A stretch of DNA of 64,000 nucleotides from Paraburkholderia tropica. Lineage in GTDB: Bacteria > Pseudomonadota > Gammaproteobacteria > Burkholderiales > Burkholderiaceae. How positions within the stretch are numbered: position 1 is the first letter of the stretch; every line of letters starts with the position of its first letter. A program made the translations under genes and the position numbers. The DNA is taken from the NCBI RefSeq assembly GCF_900109265.1, contig NZ_FNZM01000005.1:186001-250000 (forward strand), written 5' to 3'. Of the stretch, positions 56,997 to 64,000 are shown in pieces. The notes under the pieces were generated by a model. It did not search any database. It saw only the letters and a program-made list of their open reading frames with translations, and was not told where the DNA came from.

Positions 56997-58135
56997 ACGT
57001 GCGCCGCTTTCGTTCTCTTCGTTCTCCTCGTTCTTCGCCTGCGTTGTCTTCGTTATCTTCGTTGCGGCTTCGCCGCAAACAGCGCGGCGCGGCGATCATC
57101 AGCGCGCTGCTCGTGGTGGCGCTGTCGGCGATCCTCGTCTCGGGCATGCTGTGGCGGCAGCAGGTGCAATTGCGGCGCATCGAGAACCAACGGCTGCTCG
57201 CGCAGGCGCAGTGGATCTCGCGCGGCGCGCTCGACTGGACGCGCCTCGTGCTGCGCTCCGAAGCAGACACCTCGGCGGGCGTGACCTATCTCGGCGGCGC
57301 GTGGGGCATGCCGGTCGCGAAGACGCGGCTCTCCGACTTCCTTGGCCAGATCGGCGACGTGCGCTCCGAACAGGGCCAGGACACGTGGGTGTCGGGCTCG
57401 ATCGAAGATGCGCAGGCGCGCTTCAATCTGCGCAACCTCGTGTCGTCGCCGGCGCCGGGCGCGCTGCAGCTCAATCTCACGCAGATCCAGGTGTTCGCGC
57501 GGCTGCTGCAACTGCTCGGCATCGACGGCCAGCTCGCCAAGAACGCCGCCGTCTATCTGCGCTCGGGCCTGAACTATTCGGTCACGCGCTTTCAGACCAG
57601 TTCGACGCCGGGCAGCACCACGTCCACGCAGCAAGTGGGCGGCGGTGGCGGCGGCAGCAATTTCACCAACAATCCCGGCCTCTCGGAATCGGACGGCAAC
57701 AGCGGCAACGCGCCGATCGTCATGACAAGCGTCGACGCGCTGCAGGACGTGCCGGGCTTCACGCCCGACATCGTCGCGAGGCTGCGTCCGTTCGTGACGA
57801 TCCTGCCGACCACCACGCCCGTGAACATGAACACCGCGCCCGCCGAAGTCGTGGCCGCGACTGTTCAAGGCATGAGCCTGTCGAGCGCGCAGGCCTTGGT
57901 GGCGCGCCGGCAGACCGTGTTTTTCCGCAATCTCAGCGACGTGCAGCTCGCGCTGGAGGGCTCCGGTGTCCCGCAAACAGGCATCGATACCTCGCTCTGC
58001 GACGTCAATTCGAGCTATTTTCTGGTTCATGGGCGCGTGCAGCACGAACGCGCCGTGGTGGACCGGACCACGCTCGTCTGGCGCGATACGCTGACCCATA
58101 CGACGCGCATCGTGCGCGTGCGCGACGAACCATGA
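56993..58135 (+). CDS. gspK: Type II secretion minor pseudopilin GspK
   Basis: Large tip pseudopilin, 380 aa from ATG 56993, with CGGAG upstream. Cleavage is expected at QRG|AAIISALLVV; the usual glutamate at +5 is absent, as is normal for GspK. The globular part has SGSIEDAQARFNLRNLV and a helix-hairpin region with NMNTAPAEVVAATV. A glycine run and Ser/Thr-rich loop lie near residues 206-225. Confidence 0.93.
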   Translation: MNVRRFRSLRSPRSSPALSSLSSLRLRRKQRGAAIISALLVVALSAILVSGMLWRQQVQLRRIENQRLLAQAQWISRGALDWTRLVLRSEADTSAGVTYLGGAWGMPVAKTRLSDFLGQIGDVRSEQGQDTWVSGSIEDAQARFNLRNLVSSPAPGALQLNLTQIQVFARLLQLLGIDGQLAKNAAVYLRSGLNYSVTRFQTSSTPGSTTSTQQVGGGGGGSNFTNNPGLSESDGNSGNAPIVMTSVDALQDVPGFTPDIVARLRPFVTILPTTTPVNMNTAPAEVVAATVQGMSLSSAQALVARRQTVFFRNLSDVQLALEGSGVPQTGIDTSLCDVNSSYFLVHGRVQHERAVVDRTTLVWRDTLTHTTRIVRVRDEP

Positions 58136-58169
58136 AACCGTACCAGTCCAACATCGAAAAGAGGTGCGT

Positions 58170-59570
58170 TTGAGCACGCTGATCGTCCTGATGCCGCCGC
58201 GCGATCCGGCGGTTCACTCGCAGGAATGGCAGTTGCCGGAACTGCCGTTCCTGCTGCTCGACAAGGCGGGCAACACGCAGCGCGCGGGCCGCTCGGCGCT
58301 CGGCCTGTTGCCGAAAGCGACGGCCACCGTGCTGCTGATCGCCGCGCGCGACCTGCTGACCGTCTCCGCCACCGTGCCGCCGCTGAAGGGGCCGCGGCTG
58401 CGCCAGGCGTTGCCGAACGTCGTCGAGGATCATCTGATCCAGGACGCGCAGACCTGCCATCTGGCGCTCGATCCCGCGCGTCAGCCCGACGGCCGGCAGA
58501 CCGTGGCCGCGATCGATCGCGGCTGGTTCCGCTTCCTCGTCGAAGGCTTCACGGGCGCGGGCCATCGCAACGTGCGTGCGGTGCCGGTGGCGCGCTGCCT
58601 GCCCGTGGCGCAGAGCGTCGTGGCGGAAGTCGCGACGGCCGAGGCGGCTGAGACTGCTGAAAGCGTCAAGGAAGCACCCGCTTCAGCCGCTCCCGCTGCC
58701 ACTGCCGCTGCCGCGCCCGAGATCGTCCCGGTGACGGCCTGCGTATTCGGCCCGGTGATGTCCACCGCGCCCACGCTGCTGCCCGATGCGGCGCTGCCGG
58801 TGTCCGCGGCCATGGGCGCGAGCGGCCTGCTCGAACTCGCGATCGTGCGCGGCGCGGCGGCCGAGGGCTTCGCGGTGCCGGCGGGGAGCCTCGCGGCCAC
58901 CGTTTCGGCGCTGGCCGGCGACGCGCCCGTGACGCGCTATGTGCTGACCGGTTTGCCCGGCGAGCCCGCGAGCGCGGCCAGCAAGGCCGCGGCGCTGGCT
59001 GTTTTCCCCGGCGCGCAGCCGCTCGCCTTCGAGACGCTCGCCAAGCGCGCGCTCGCCTGCAAGTTCGATCTGTGCCAGTTCGAGTTCGCCGCGCAGCCGT
59101 GGCGTCTCGACCGCGCGACGCTGCGCCGTCTGCGCGTGCCGATCGCGCTGGTGGCGGCGGCGCTGGTGGTGGCGATCGTCGGTGCGAATGTGCAGTGGCT
59201 GATGCTCTCGCGCCAGCAGGACGCCATGAACGCGCAGATGACCGAGCTGCTGCTCAACGCGTTTCCCAAGACGACCGTGGTGCTGGACCCGGCGGGCCAG
59301 ATGGCGCGTCAGCTCTCGCAACTGCGCGTGGCGGCGGGCGAGCCGTCGCCCGACGATTTCCTCGCGCTCGCCGACGGCCTCGCGCGTTCGCTCGGCCCCG
59401 TGCCGGTCAACGGCATCGCGGCGCTCGACTATCACGACCGGCGTCTCGACGTGACCTTCAAACCCGGCGTGAACATCGACGCCGATCTGAACAAACGCCT
59501 CGCGCGCAACGGTCTCTCGGGCACGCAGGACAGCAGCAGCGGCAAGTGGACCATCAGGAGCGCATCGTGA
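58170..59570 (+). CDS. gspL: Type II secretion protein GspL
   Basis: Inner-membrane protein that recruits GspE, 466 aa. I chose TTG 58170 (STLIVLMPPRD) because AGAGG lies five to six bases upstream; GTG 58164 is an alternative. The cytoplasmic actin-like domain contains LRQALPNVVEDHL. An Ala/Glu-rich insert spans about 155-185. One membrane helix lies near 322-345, then a short periplasmic ferredoxin-like domain. Confidence 0.92.
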   Translation: MSTLIVLMPPRDPAVHSQEWQLPELPFLLLDKAGNTQRAGRSALGLLPKATATVLLIAARDLLTVSATVPPLKGPRLRQALPNVVEDHLIQDAQTCHLALDPARQPDGRQTVAAIDRGWFRFLVEGFTGAGHRNVRAVPVARCLPVAQSVVAEVATAEAAETAESVKEAPASAAPAATAAAAPEIVPVTACVFGPVMSTAPTLLPDAALPVSAAMGASGLLELAIVRGAAAEGFAVPAGSLAATVSALAGDAPVTRYVLTGLPGEPASAASKAAALAVFPGAQPLAFETLAKRALACKFDLCQFEFAAQPWRLDRATLRRLRVPIALVAAALVVAIVGANVQWLMLSRQQDAMNAQMTELLLNAFPKTTVVLDPAGQMARQLSQLRVAAGEPSPDDFLALADGLARSLGPVPVNGIAALDYHDRRLDVTFKPGVNIDADLNKRLARNGLSGTQDSSSGKWTIRSAS

Positions 59571-60097
59571 AGACATCGGCTGTGGGCGGCGCTTGGGCCG
59601 ACATGCTGCAGGAGCAGTGGAGCAATTTCTGGGACGCGCGCACGGTGCGCGAGAAGACCATGCTCACATGGGGCGGCGCACTGCTGGCCGTGGCGATCGG
59701 CTATTCGGTGCTGTGGGCGCCGGCCGCCGACGGCCGCGCGAGGCTGCGCGCCAACCTGCCCGCGATGCAGCGTCAGCTTGCGCTGATGACCGCGCAGGCT
59801 GACGAAGCGCGCTCGCTCGCGGGCGCGGCGGCGAGCGTCGCGCCGGGCGGACAGGCGCTCAAGGACGCGCTGACCGCGTCGCTGTCCGATCACGGCATGC
59901 CGGGCGCGCAGGTGCAGATCATCGGTTCGTCGGTGCAGGTGCAGTTGAAGAACGCGTCGTTTCCCGCGTGGTCGGCCTGGCTCGACGACGTGCGCAAACA
60001 GTTCAAGGTGCAGGTGGTCGAGGCGCACATCACGGCGCTCAAGACCGACGGCCAGGTCGATCTGACCGCGTCGCTGCAAAGCGCGAATGCACACTGA
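59567..60097 (+). CDS. gspM: Type II secretion protein GspM
   Basis: Inner-membrane partner of GspL, 176 aa. The start is GTG 59567, overlapping the gspL stop and preceded by CAGGAG. A cytoplasmic N-terminus (EQWSNFWDARTVREK) precedes one membrane helix, then a periplasmic domain ending VDLTASLQSANAH. The longer reading frame upstream lies inside gspL and is spurious. Confidence 0.92.
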   Translation: MKTSAVGGAWADMLQEQWSNFWDARTVREKTMLTWGGALLAVAIGYSVLWAPAADGRARLRANLPAMQRQLALMTAQADEARSLAGAAASVAPGGQALKDALTASLSDHGMPGAQVQIIGSSVQVQLKNASFPAWSAWLDDVRKQFKVQVVEAHITALKTDGQVDLTASLQSANAH

Positions 60098-60119
60098 GCA
60101 CGGCCGGGAGAACCGCTTC

Positions 60120-60899
60120 ATGTCTTACTGGATGCGACGCGCGCGCGCCGCGCTGCCCTGGCTGTTCGTCGCCCTCGTTTCGGTGGCCGTCGTGCTGCTC
60201 GTGCGCCTGCCCGCGGCGTGGATCGCGCCGCAGTTCGCGCGCGCGACTCAGGGCCATGTCAATCTCGTCGATCCGCAAGGTTCGCTGTGGCACGGTTCCG
60301 CCACGCTGATGCTCGCGGCCGGCCACGACGTGCAGGGCGCGACGCTGCTGCCCGGCCGGATCGAATGGCGCGCCTCGTTCTGGGCGCTGCTCACGGGCCG
60401 CGTGCGTCTGCAGATGCGTCAGACGGAGGCGATGCCCGACCCCGTCGACGTGGAAGCGACGCTGCGCGGCGCGAACATCACCGCGGGCGCGATCGCGGTG
60501 CCGGCGTCGCTGCTCGCCGGTCTCGGCGCGCCGTTCAACACGCTCGATCTCGACGGCAACGTGCGGCTCGCCTGGACGCCGTGGCGCGTGTTCGGCACCG
60601 ACGCCTTCGGGCGGCTCACGGTCACGCTCGGCGACATGAGTTCGCGCGTCTCGCTGGTCAAGCCGCTGGGGTCGTATGAGGCGGTGTTGCAGGCGCAGGG
60701 CGCGTCGTCGACGCTCGATCTGAAGACGCAGAAAGGGCCGCTGCTGCTCGACGGCCACGGCACCTTCTCGCGCAACGCGTCGATGTTCAACGGCACCGCG
60801 AGCGCGACGCCCGATCAGCGCGAGAATCTCGCCGGTCTGCTGAATCTGCTGGGACGGCCGGTCGGGCCCGGCACGGTGGCGCTGAACTTCATGCGCTAA
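60120..60899 (+). CDS. gspN: Type II secretion protein GspN
   Basis: Accessory secretion protein, 259 aa from ATG 60120 (MSYWMRRAR). A membrane anchor spans about 12-30, then a periplasmic domain with DPQGSLWHGSATLML and a repeated beta-rich pattern; the C-terminus ends VALNFMR. It is often dispensable in other systems. It closes the gsp operon and is followed by a bidirectional terminator. Confidence 0.9.
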   Translation: MSYWMRRARAALPWLFVALVSVAVVLLVRLPAAWIAPQFARATQGHVNLVDPQGSLWHGSATLMLAAGHDVQGATLLPGRIEWRASFWALLTGRVRLQMRQTEAMPDPVDVEATLRGANITAGAIAVPASLLAGLGAPFNTLDLDGNVRLAWTPWRVFGTDAFGRLTVTLGDMSSRVSLVKPLGSYEAVLQAQGASSTLDLKTQKGPLLLDGHGTFSRNASMFNGTASATPDQRENLAGLLNLLGRPVGPGTVALNFMR

Positions 60900-60916
60900 A
60901 CCTCGCGCACAAGAAA

Positions 60917-60940
60917 AAACGGCGGCTCAGGCCGCCGTTT
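60917..60940. terminator. Bidirectional terminator between gspN and the efflux lipoprotein gene
   Basis: AAACGGCGGC and GCCGCCGTTT form a ten-bp stem with loop TCAG. The minus strand continues TTTCTTG after the stem's Ts; the plus strand continues CTCGTTG. It lies 18 bases after gspN and 25 bases after the minus-strand gene. Confidence 0.75.
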
Positions 60941-60964
60941 CTCGTTGTAGCGCGCTTGATGACG

Positions 60965-62617
60965 TTACTGCGCCCGCGTGCTCGCGGCGCCCTGCGTGGC
61001 CGCTTCGGTGGCGGTTTGCTGCGGTGAGGCGGAAGCGGAGGCAGAAGCCGCCGCCGCCGCGCCCGACGCCGGCACCGCTGCGGGCGCGCTGACGCTGCCG
61101 GTCTCGCGATCCATCTGCGTGGCGTCCCAGCCGCCGCCGAGCGCCTTCACGAGTCCCACCGACGACACCATGCGCTGCCCCGCGAGGCTCGCGAGCTTCT
61201 GCTGCGCGGTGAACGCCGTGGTCTGCGCGGTCAGCACGTTGACGTAATCGACCGTGCCCGCCTTGTACTCGTTCGTGACGATGGCCTGCGCATGCACCGC
61301 CGAATCCACCGCCTGCTGCTGCACGACGATTTCCTGCGCGAGGATGCGCTGCGAAGCGAGGTTGTCCTCGACGTCCTGGAACGCGGCCAGCACAGTTTGC
61401 CGGTAGGTGGCCACCTGCTGGTCGTAGGCGGCGCGCGCCGCTTCGGTCTGCGCGCGGCGCAGGCCCGCGTCGAACACCGTGGCCGCGAGCGACGGTCCGA
61501 GCGTCCAGAAGCGCGACGGCATTTGCAGCAGTTGCGAGAACACCGAGCTTTCGAAGCCGCCGCTCGCCGAAAGCGTGAGCGTCGGGAAAAACGCCGCGAT
61601 CGCCACGCCGATCTGCTCGTTGGCCGAGGCCGCCTTGCGCTCGGCCGAGGCGATGTCGGGACGCCGCTCCAGCAGCGCCGACGGCATGGTGACCGGCACG
61701 ACCGGCGGCGTGGCCGTGAGCGGCGATACCGGAATCGAGAACGACGAGGCCGGCTGGCCGACCAGCACGGCGATCGCGTGCTCGTCCTGCGCGCGCGCCA
61801 CGCCGTTGTCGATGGCCGACGCCTGCGCGGATTGCAGCTGCGTCTGCGCCTGGATCACGTCGGCGCGCCCCGCTACGCCCTGCGCGTACTGGTTCTGCGT
61901 GAGCTTCAGCGACTTCTCGTACGCCGCGACGGTGTCGTCGAGCAGCTTTTGCTGCGCGTCGAGCGCGCGCAGCGTGAAGTACGTCTGCGCGAGCGTGGCC
62001 TGCGCGGACAGGCGTGCGTTCGCGAGGTCGGCGGCCGCGCCCTGTTGGCTCGCCTCTTCCGAGCTGACCGTGCGGCTCACCTTGCCCCAGAGGTCGGGTT
62101 CCCAGGTGGCGTCGAGGCCCAGATTGACGTTGTTCGTGATGGTGCCGCTCGGGAAGCTGCCGCTCGCGTTCGAGACGCGCGTGGGCGTGCGCGAACGCGT
62201 GCCCGCGAACGAGGCGCTCACGACTGGAAAGTATGCGGCGCGCGCCTCGCCGACCAGCGCCTGCGCCTGGCGATATGCGGCGGCGTACTGCGCGACGGTC
62301 TGGTTGTTCGCGTTGAGCTGATCCATCAGGCCGTTGAGCTGCGCGTCATCGTAGATCAGCCACCACGGGCCGCGATCGGCGGCGTCGGCAGGTTGCGCGA
62401 CCTTCCAGCCCTCCGGCGCTTCCTTGTAGGCCGCGGGCACGGCGCTGTCCGGCCGGTGATAGTCAGGCCCGACCGCGCAGCCGCTCAGGGCAAACGCGAG
62501 CGCCGCCGCCGCGCCCAGCAGCGCGAGCTTCGGCGTGCGGCGCGCACTGTGCAGATGAGCCGCGAACGTGGCGTCGCGGGCGGCATGAGAGGCGTGACGA
62601 TCGATACGGCGGGACAT
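60965..62617 (-). CDS. NodT-family outer-membrane efflux lipoprotein (OprM/TolC type)
   Basis: Outer-membrane exit channel of a tripartite efflux pump, 550 aa from ATG 62617 with AGGA upstream. The lipobox is LSGC in ALSGCAVGPDY. Two OEP repeats of coiled-coil helices follow (WWLIYDDAQLNGLMDQ, ERRPDIASAERKAASANEQIG). The C-terminus is an Ala/Ser-rich tail of about 50 residues. No adaptor or pump gene is adjacent in the window. Confidence 0.93.
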   Translation of the reverse strand: MSRRIDRHASHAARDATFAAHLHSARRTPKLALLGAAAALAFALSGCAVGPDYHRPDSAVPAAYKEAPEGWKVAQPADAADRGPWWLIYDDAQLNGLMDQLNANNQTVAQYAAAYRQAQALVGEARAAYFPVVSASFAGTRSRTPTRVSNASGSFPSGTITNNVNLGLDATWEPDLWGKVSRTVSSEEASQQGAAADLANARLSAQATLAQTYFTLRALDAQQKLLDDTVAAYEKSLKLTQNQYAQGVAGRADVIQAQTQLQSAQASAIDNGVARAQDEHAIAVLVGQPASSFSIPVSPLTATPPVVPVTMPSALLERRPDIASAERKAASANEQIGVAIAAFFPTLTLSASGGFESSVFSQLLQMPSRFWTLGPSLAATVFDAGLRRAQTEAARAAYDQQVATYRQTVLAAFQDVEDNLASQRILAQEIVVQQQAVDSAVHAQAIVTNEYKAGTVDYVNVLTAQTTAFTAQQKLASLAGQRMVSSVGLVKALGGGWDATQMDRETGSVSAPAAVPASGAAAAASASASASPQQTATEAATQGAASTRAQ

Positions 62618-62850
62618 GCAAGAAATTCCTGTCGATGCGGCTGGCGTGCAGGCGCGCGCGGCGATGAACGGTGTAATCGTTATGGCGACGTGGCCGCAGC
62701 GCGGTGGATCAGGCGGAACGGGCGCAGGCACACGGCGCGCGCGACGTTCGAGCGGTGCGGCCATGGTAGCGCACAGGCCGCGCGTCGCGCGCAATCTGTA
62801 AGGTTAAGCCGGGAACAGGGACGGATGTGTTACGGCGTGTGAGGTGCAGA
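62618..62850. other. Upstream region of the efflux gene
   Basis: GC-rich, and holds the minus-strand promoter of the efflux lipoprotein. I recognise no hexamers or operators. Confidence 0.3.
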
Positions 62851-63154
62851 TTACGCGTCGTTACGGCAGCCTGCCGCGCAGAGCAGACGGCCGGTCGCCG
62901 AAGCCGGTGCGGCCTCGCTTTTCGCGCTGGCTGCGGCGGCCTTTGAAGCAGGCTTTGAAGCAGCGCCGCTGCGTGCGCGACGACGGTCGGCCCACAGCAT
63001 CAGCACGACCGCGACCGAGCCGCCGGGCAGCAGGAACATGCCTGCGTAGAGCGCCGCCTTGCGCCAACGCGCCGCCGGCCTGCGCAAAGGCAATCCGGGC
63101 AGTGCTGCTCACCGAGCGGCCGATGCCGCCGAGCGCGTGTTTGAGGTACAGCAT
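62851..63154 (-). pseudogene. Small membrane-protein gene, apparently frameshifted
   Basis: From ATG 63154 the frame reads MLYLKHALGGIGRSVSSTARI and then loses hydrophobic character. The second frame, open from 63093 to 62851, continues with a convincing membrane helix (LYAGMFLLPGGSVAVVLMLW) and an Ala/Lys/Ser-rich tail. Together they look like one small Burkholderiaceae membrane protein broken near 63085-63095. Start and ribosome sites for the second frame are poor. It may be a real lesion, a sequencing error or two chance frames. Confidence 0.4.
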
Positions 63155-63215
63155 GGCGCGACCTACGTCGAAAAAAGTGAAGTGCGTGGAGTGTAAGTGG
63201 TTGCCTGTAATAATA

Positions 63216-63244
63216 TTGACTATGCAATCAAATCACAACATACT
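63216..63244 (+). promoter_or_regulatory. Promoter candidate for the second MarR gene
   Basis: TTGACT and CATACT are 17 bases apart in an AT-rich stretch. Transcription would begin near 63251, giving a leader of about 160 bases. TTGACTATGCAATCAA is an imperfect palindrome that could be a regulator site. Confidence 0.45.
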
Positions 63245-63412
63245 TTGCGGCGCATCAATCCCGTTGTTGTTTTTACGCCGCGATAGCGACGAATCGATGA
63301 CGAATGCTGCGACGCACTGACCGAATTTCCTGCCCAGGCAGAAAATTCTCAGGCTAGAATTCGCCCTGTTTTGCCCGTGTTTCGATTTGCCAGCGATGAG
63401 AGTGCTTTTCCC

Positions 63413-63958
63413 ATGAACGACGGCTCCAACGTGTCCAGCAAGGTCGGCGTCGTGCCGAGTCTCGGCTACTTTCTGTCGACCGCCCGTAACGTGCTGGCCG
63501 CGCGCATGGACCGCGCCGTCGCGCCGCTCGGGCTGACCTCGTCGCAGATCGGCGTGATTCTGCTGCTCTGGTACGAACGCGCGCGCACGCCCAACGAAAT
63601 GTCGCGCGTGCTCTCGTACGACACCGGCTCCATGACGCGTATGCTCGACCGCCTCGAGCGCAAGGGTTTCCTGTTGCGCCAGCGCAGTCAGGCGGATCGC
63701 CGCGTCGTCGAACTGGTGCTCACGCCGCTGGGGCGCGACGCAGCGCAGCAATTGCCCGCTGCGATTGCCGCGGTGATGGACGACCAGTTGCGCGGCTTCA
63801 GCGCCGAGGAAGTGACGACGCTCGTGCATCTGCTGCAGCGCTTTATCGCCAACGATGCCGAAACCGGGGCGGTTTGCACCGGCGGCGAATGCCCGGGCGG
63901 CGCGGCGGACGGCTCGTCGGGCAAGGACAGTAACGACAGCAACACTGGCAACGACTAA
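63413..63958 (+). CDS. MarR-family transcriptional regulator
   Basis: It is 181 aa from ATG 63413 (MNDGSNVSSKVG); a GTG at 63371 is an alternative. The winged helix is LTSSQIGVILLLWYER, NEMSRVLSYDTGSMTRMLDRLERKGFLLR and SQADRRVVELVLTPLG. A short tail rich in Gly, Asn, Asp and Ser contains two cysteines. It probably controls drug-efflux genes: the neighbouring gene is an efflux lipoprotein, and further pump genes may lie to the right of the window. Confidence 0.9.
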   Translation: MNDGSNVSSKVGVVPSLGYFLSTARNVLAARMDRAVAPLGLTSSQIGVILLLWYERARTPNEMSRVLSYDTGSMTRMLDRLERKGFLLRQRSQADRRVVELVLTPLGRDAAQQLPAAIAAVMDDQLRGFSAEEVTTLVHLLQRFIANDAETGAVCTGGECPGGAADGSSGKDSNDSNTGND

Positions 63959-64000
63959 GGGCGAATCGACCCGGCGGCTGCCTTTCGGGCAGGCCGACCG

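Overview
The window is GC-rich DNA from a member of the Burkholderiaceae; gene content and protein sequences most resemble Burkholderia, Paraburkholderia or Caballeronia. Pointers are the atpIBEFHAGD order, the mnmG-rsmG-parA-parB cluster with canonical parS sites, an Lrp regulator divergent from phhAB, a GspC gene inverted inside a type II secretion cluster, and small Burkholderiales families such as DUF3717. The canonical parS motif plus core housekeeping genes suggest the origin-proximal part of the primary chromosome. No tRNA, rRNA, insertion sequence, prophage or CRISPR array was seen.

Layout. 1-6645: F1Fo ATP synthase operon on the minus strand (atpD cut by the left edge, then atpG, A, H, F, E, B, I and a promoter). 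6834-12508: mnmG-rsmG-parA-parB plus an ArsB/SLC13-type permease, minus strand. 12562-19175: first branched-chain amino-acid (Liv/HAAT) ABC cluster with two paralogous binding proteins; its terminator contains a parS site. 19616-24805: second Liv cluster, ending in a possible structured RNA. 25104-29551: GMC dehydrogenase and CoA-acylating semialdehyde dehydrogenase divergent from a LysR regulator, resembling a 3-hydroxypropionate catabolic unit. 29785-32342: CYTH protein, Lrp regulator, phhA-phhB. 32555-35453: DUF3717 gene and an OmpR-type two-component pair. 35578-39324: SET-domain protein, OYE-family reductase, class I amidotransferase, MarR regulator with a cysteine-rich tail. 39325-43543: two gene-free DnaA-box regions flanking a YbdK-type ligase and a Kef-type antiporter. 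43544-47829: mnmC, HU, COG0523 GTPase. 48010-60899: lytic transglycosylase and a complete gspDEF-C-GHIJKLMN type II secretion locus. 60965-63958: NodT-type efflux lipoprotein, a possibly frameshifted small membrane gene and a second MarR regulator.

The parABS system, the DnaA-box clusters, the outward transcription of the large operons and a change in G/C bias between about 35 and 49 kb all fit a replication origin inside or close to this window. No dnaA gene is present, so that reading is an inference. The other systems are metabolic (amino-acid import, phenylalanine hydroxylation, possible 3-hydroxypropionate oxidation) and secretory (type II secretion).
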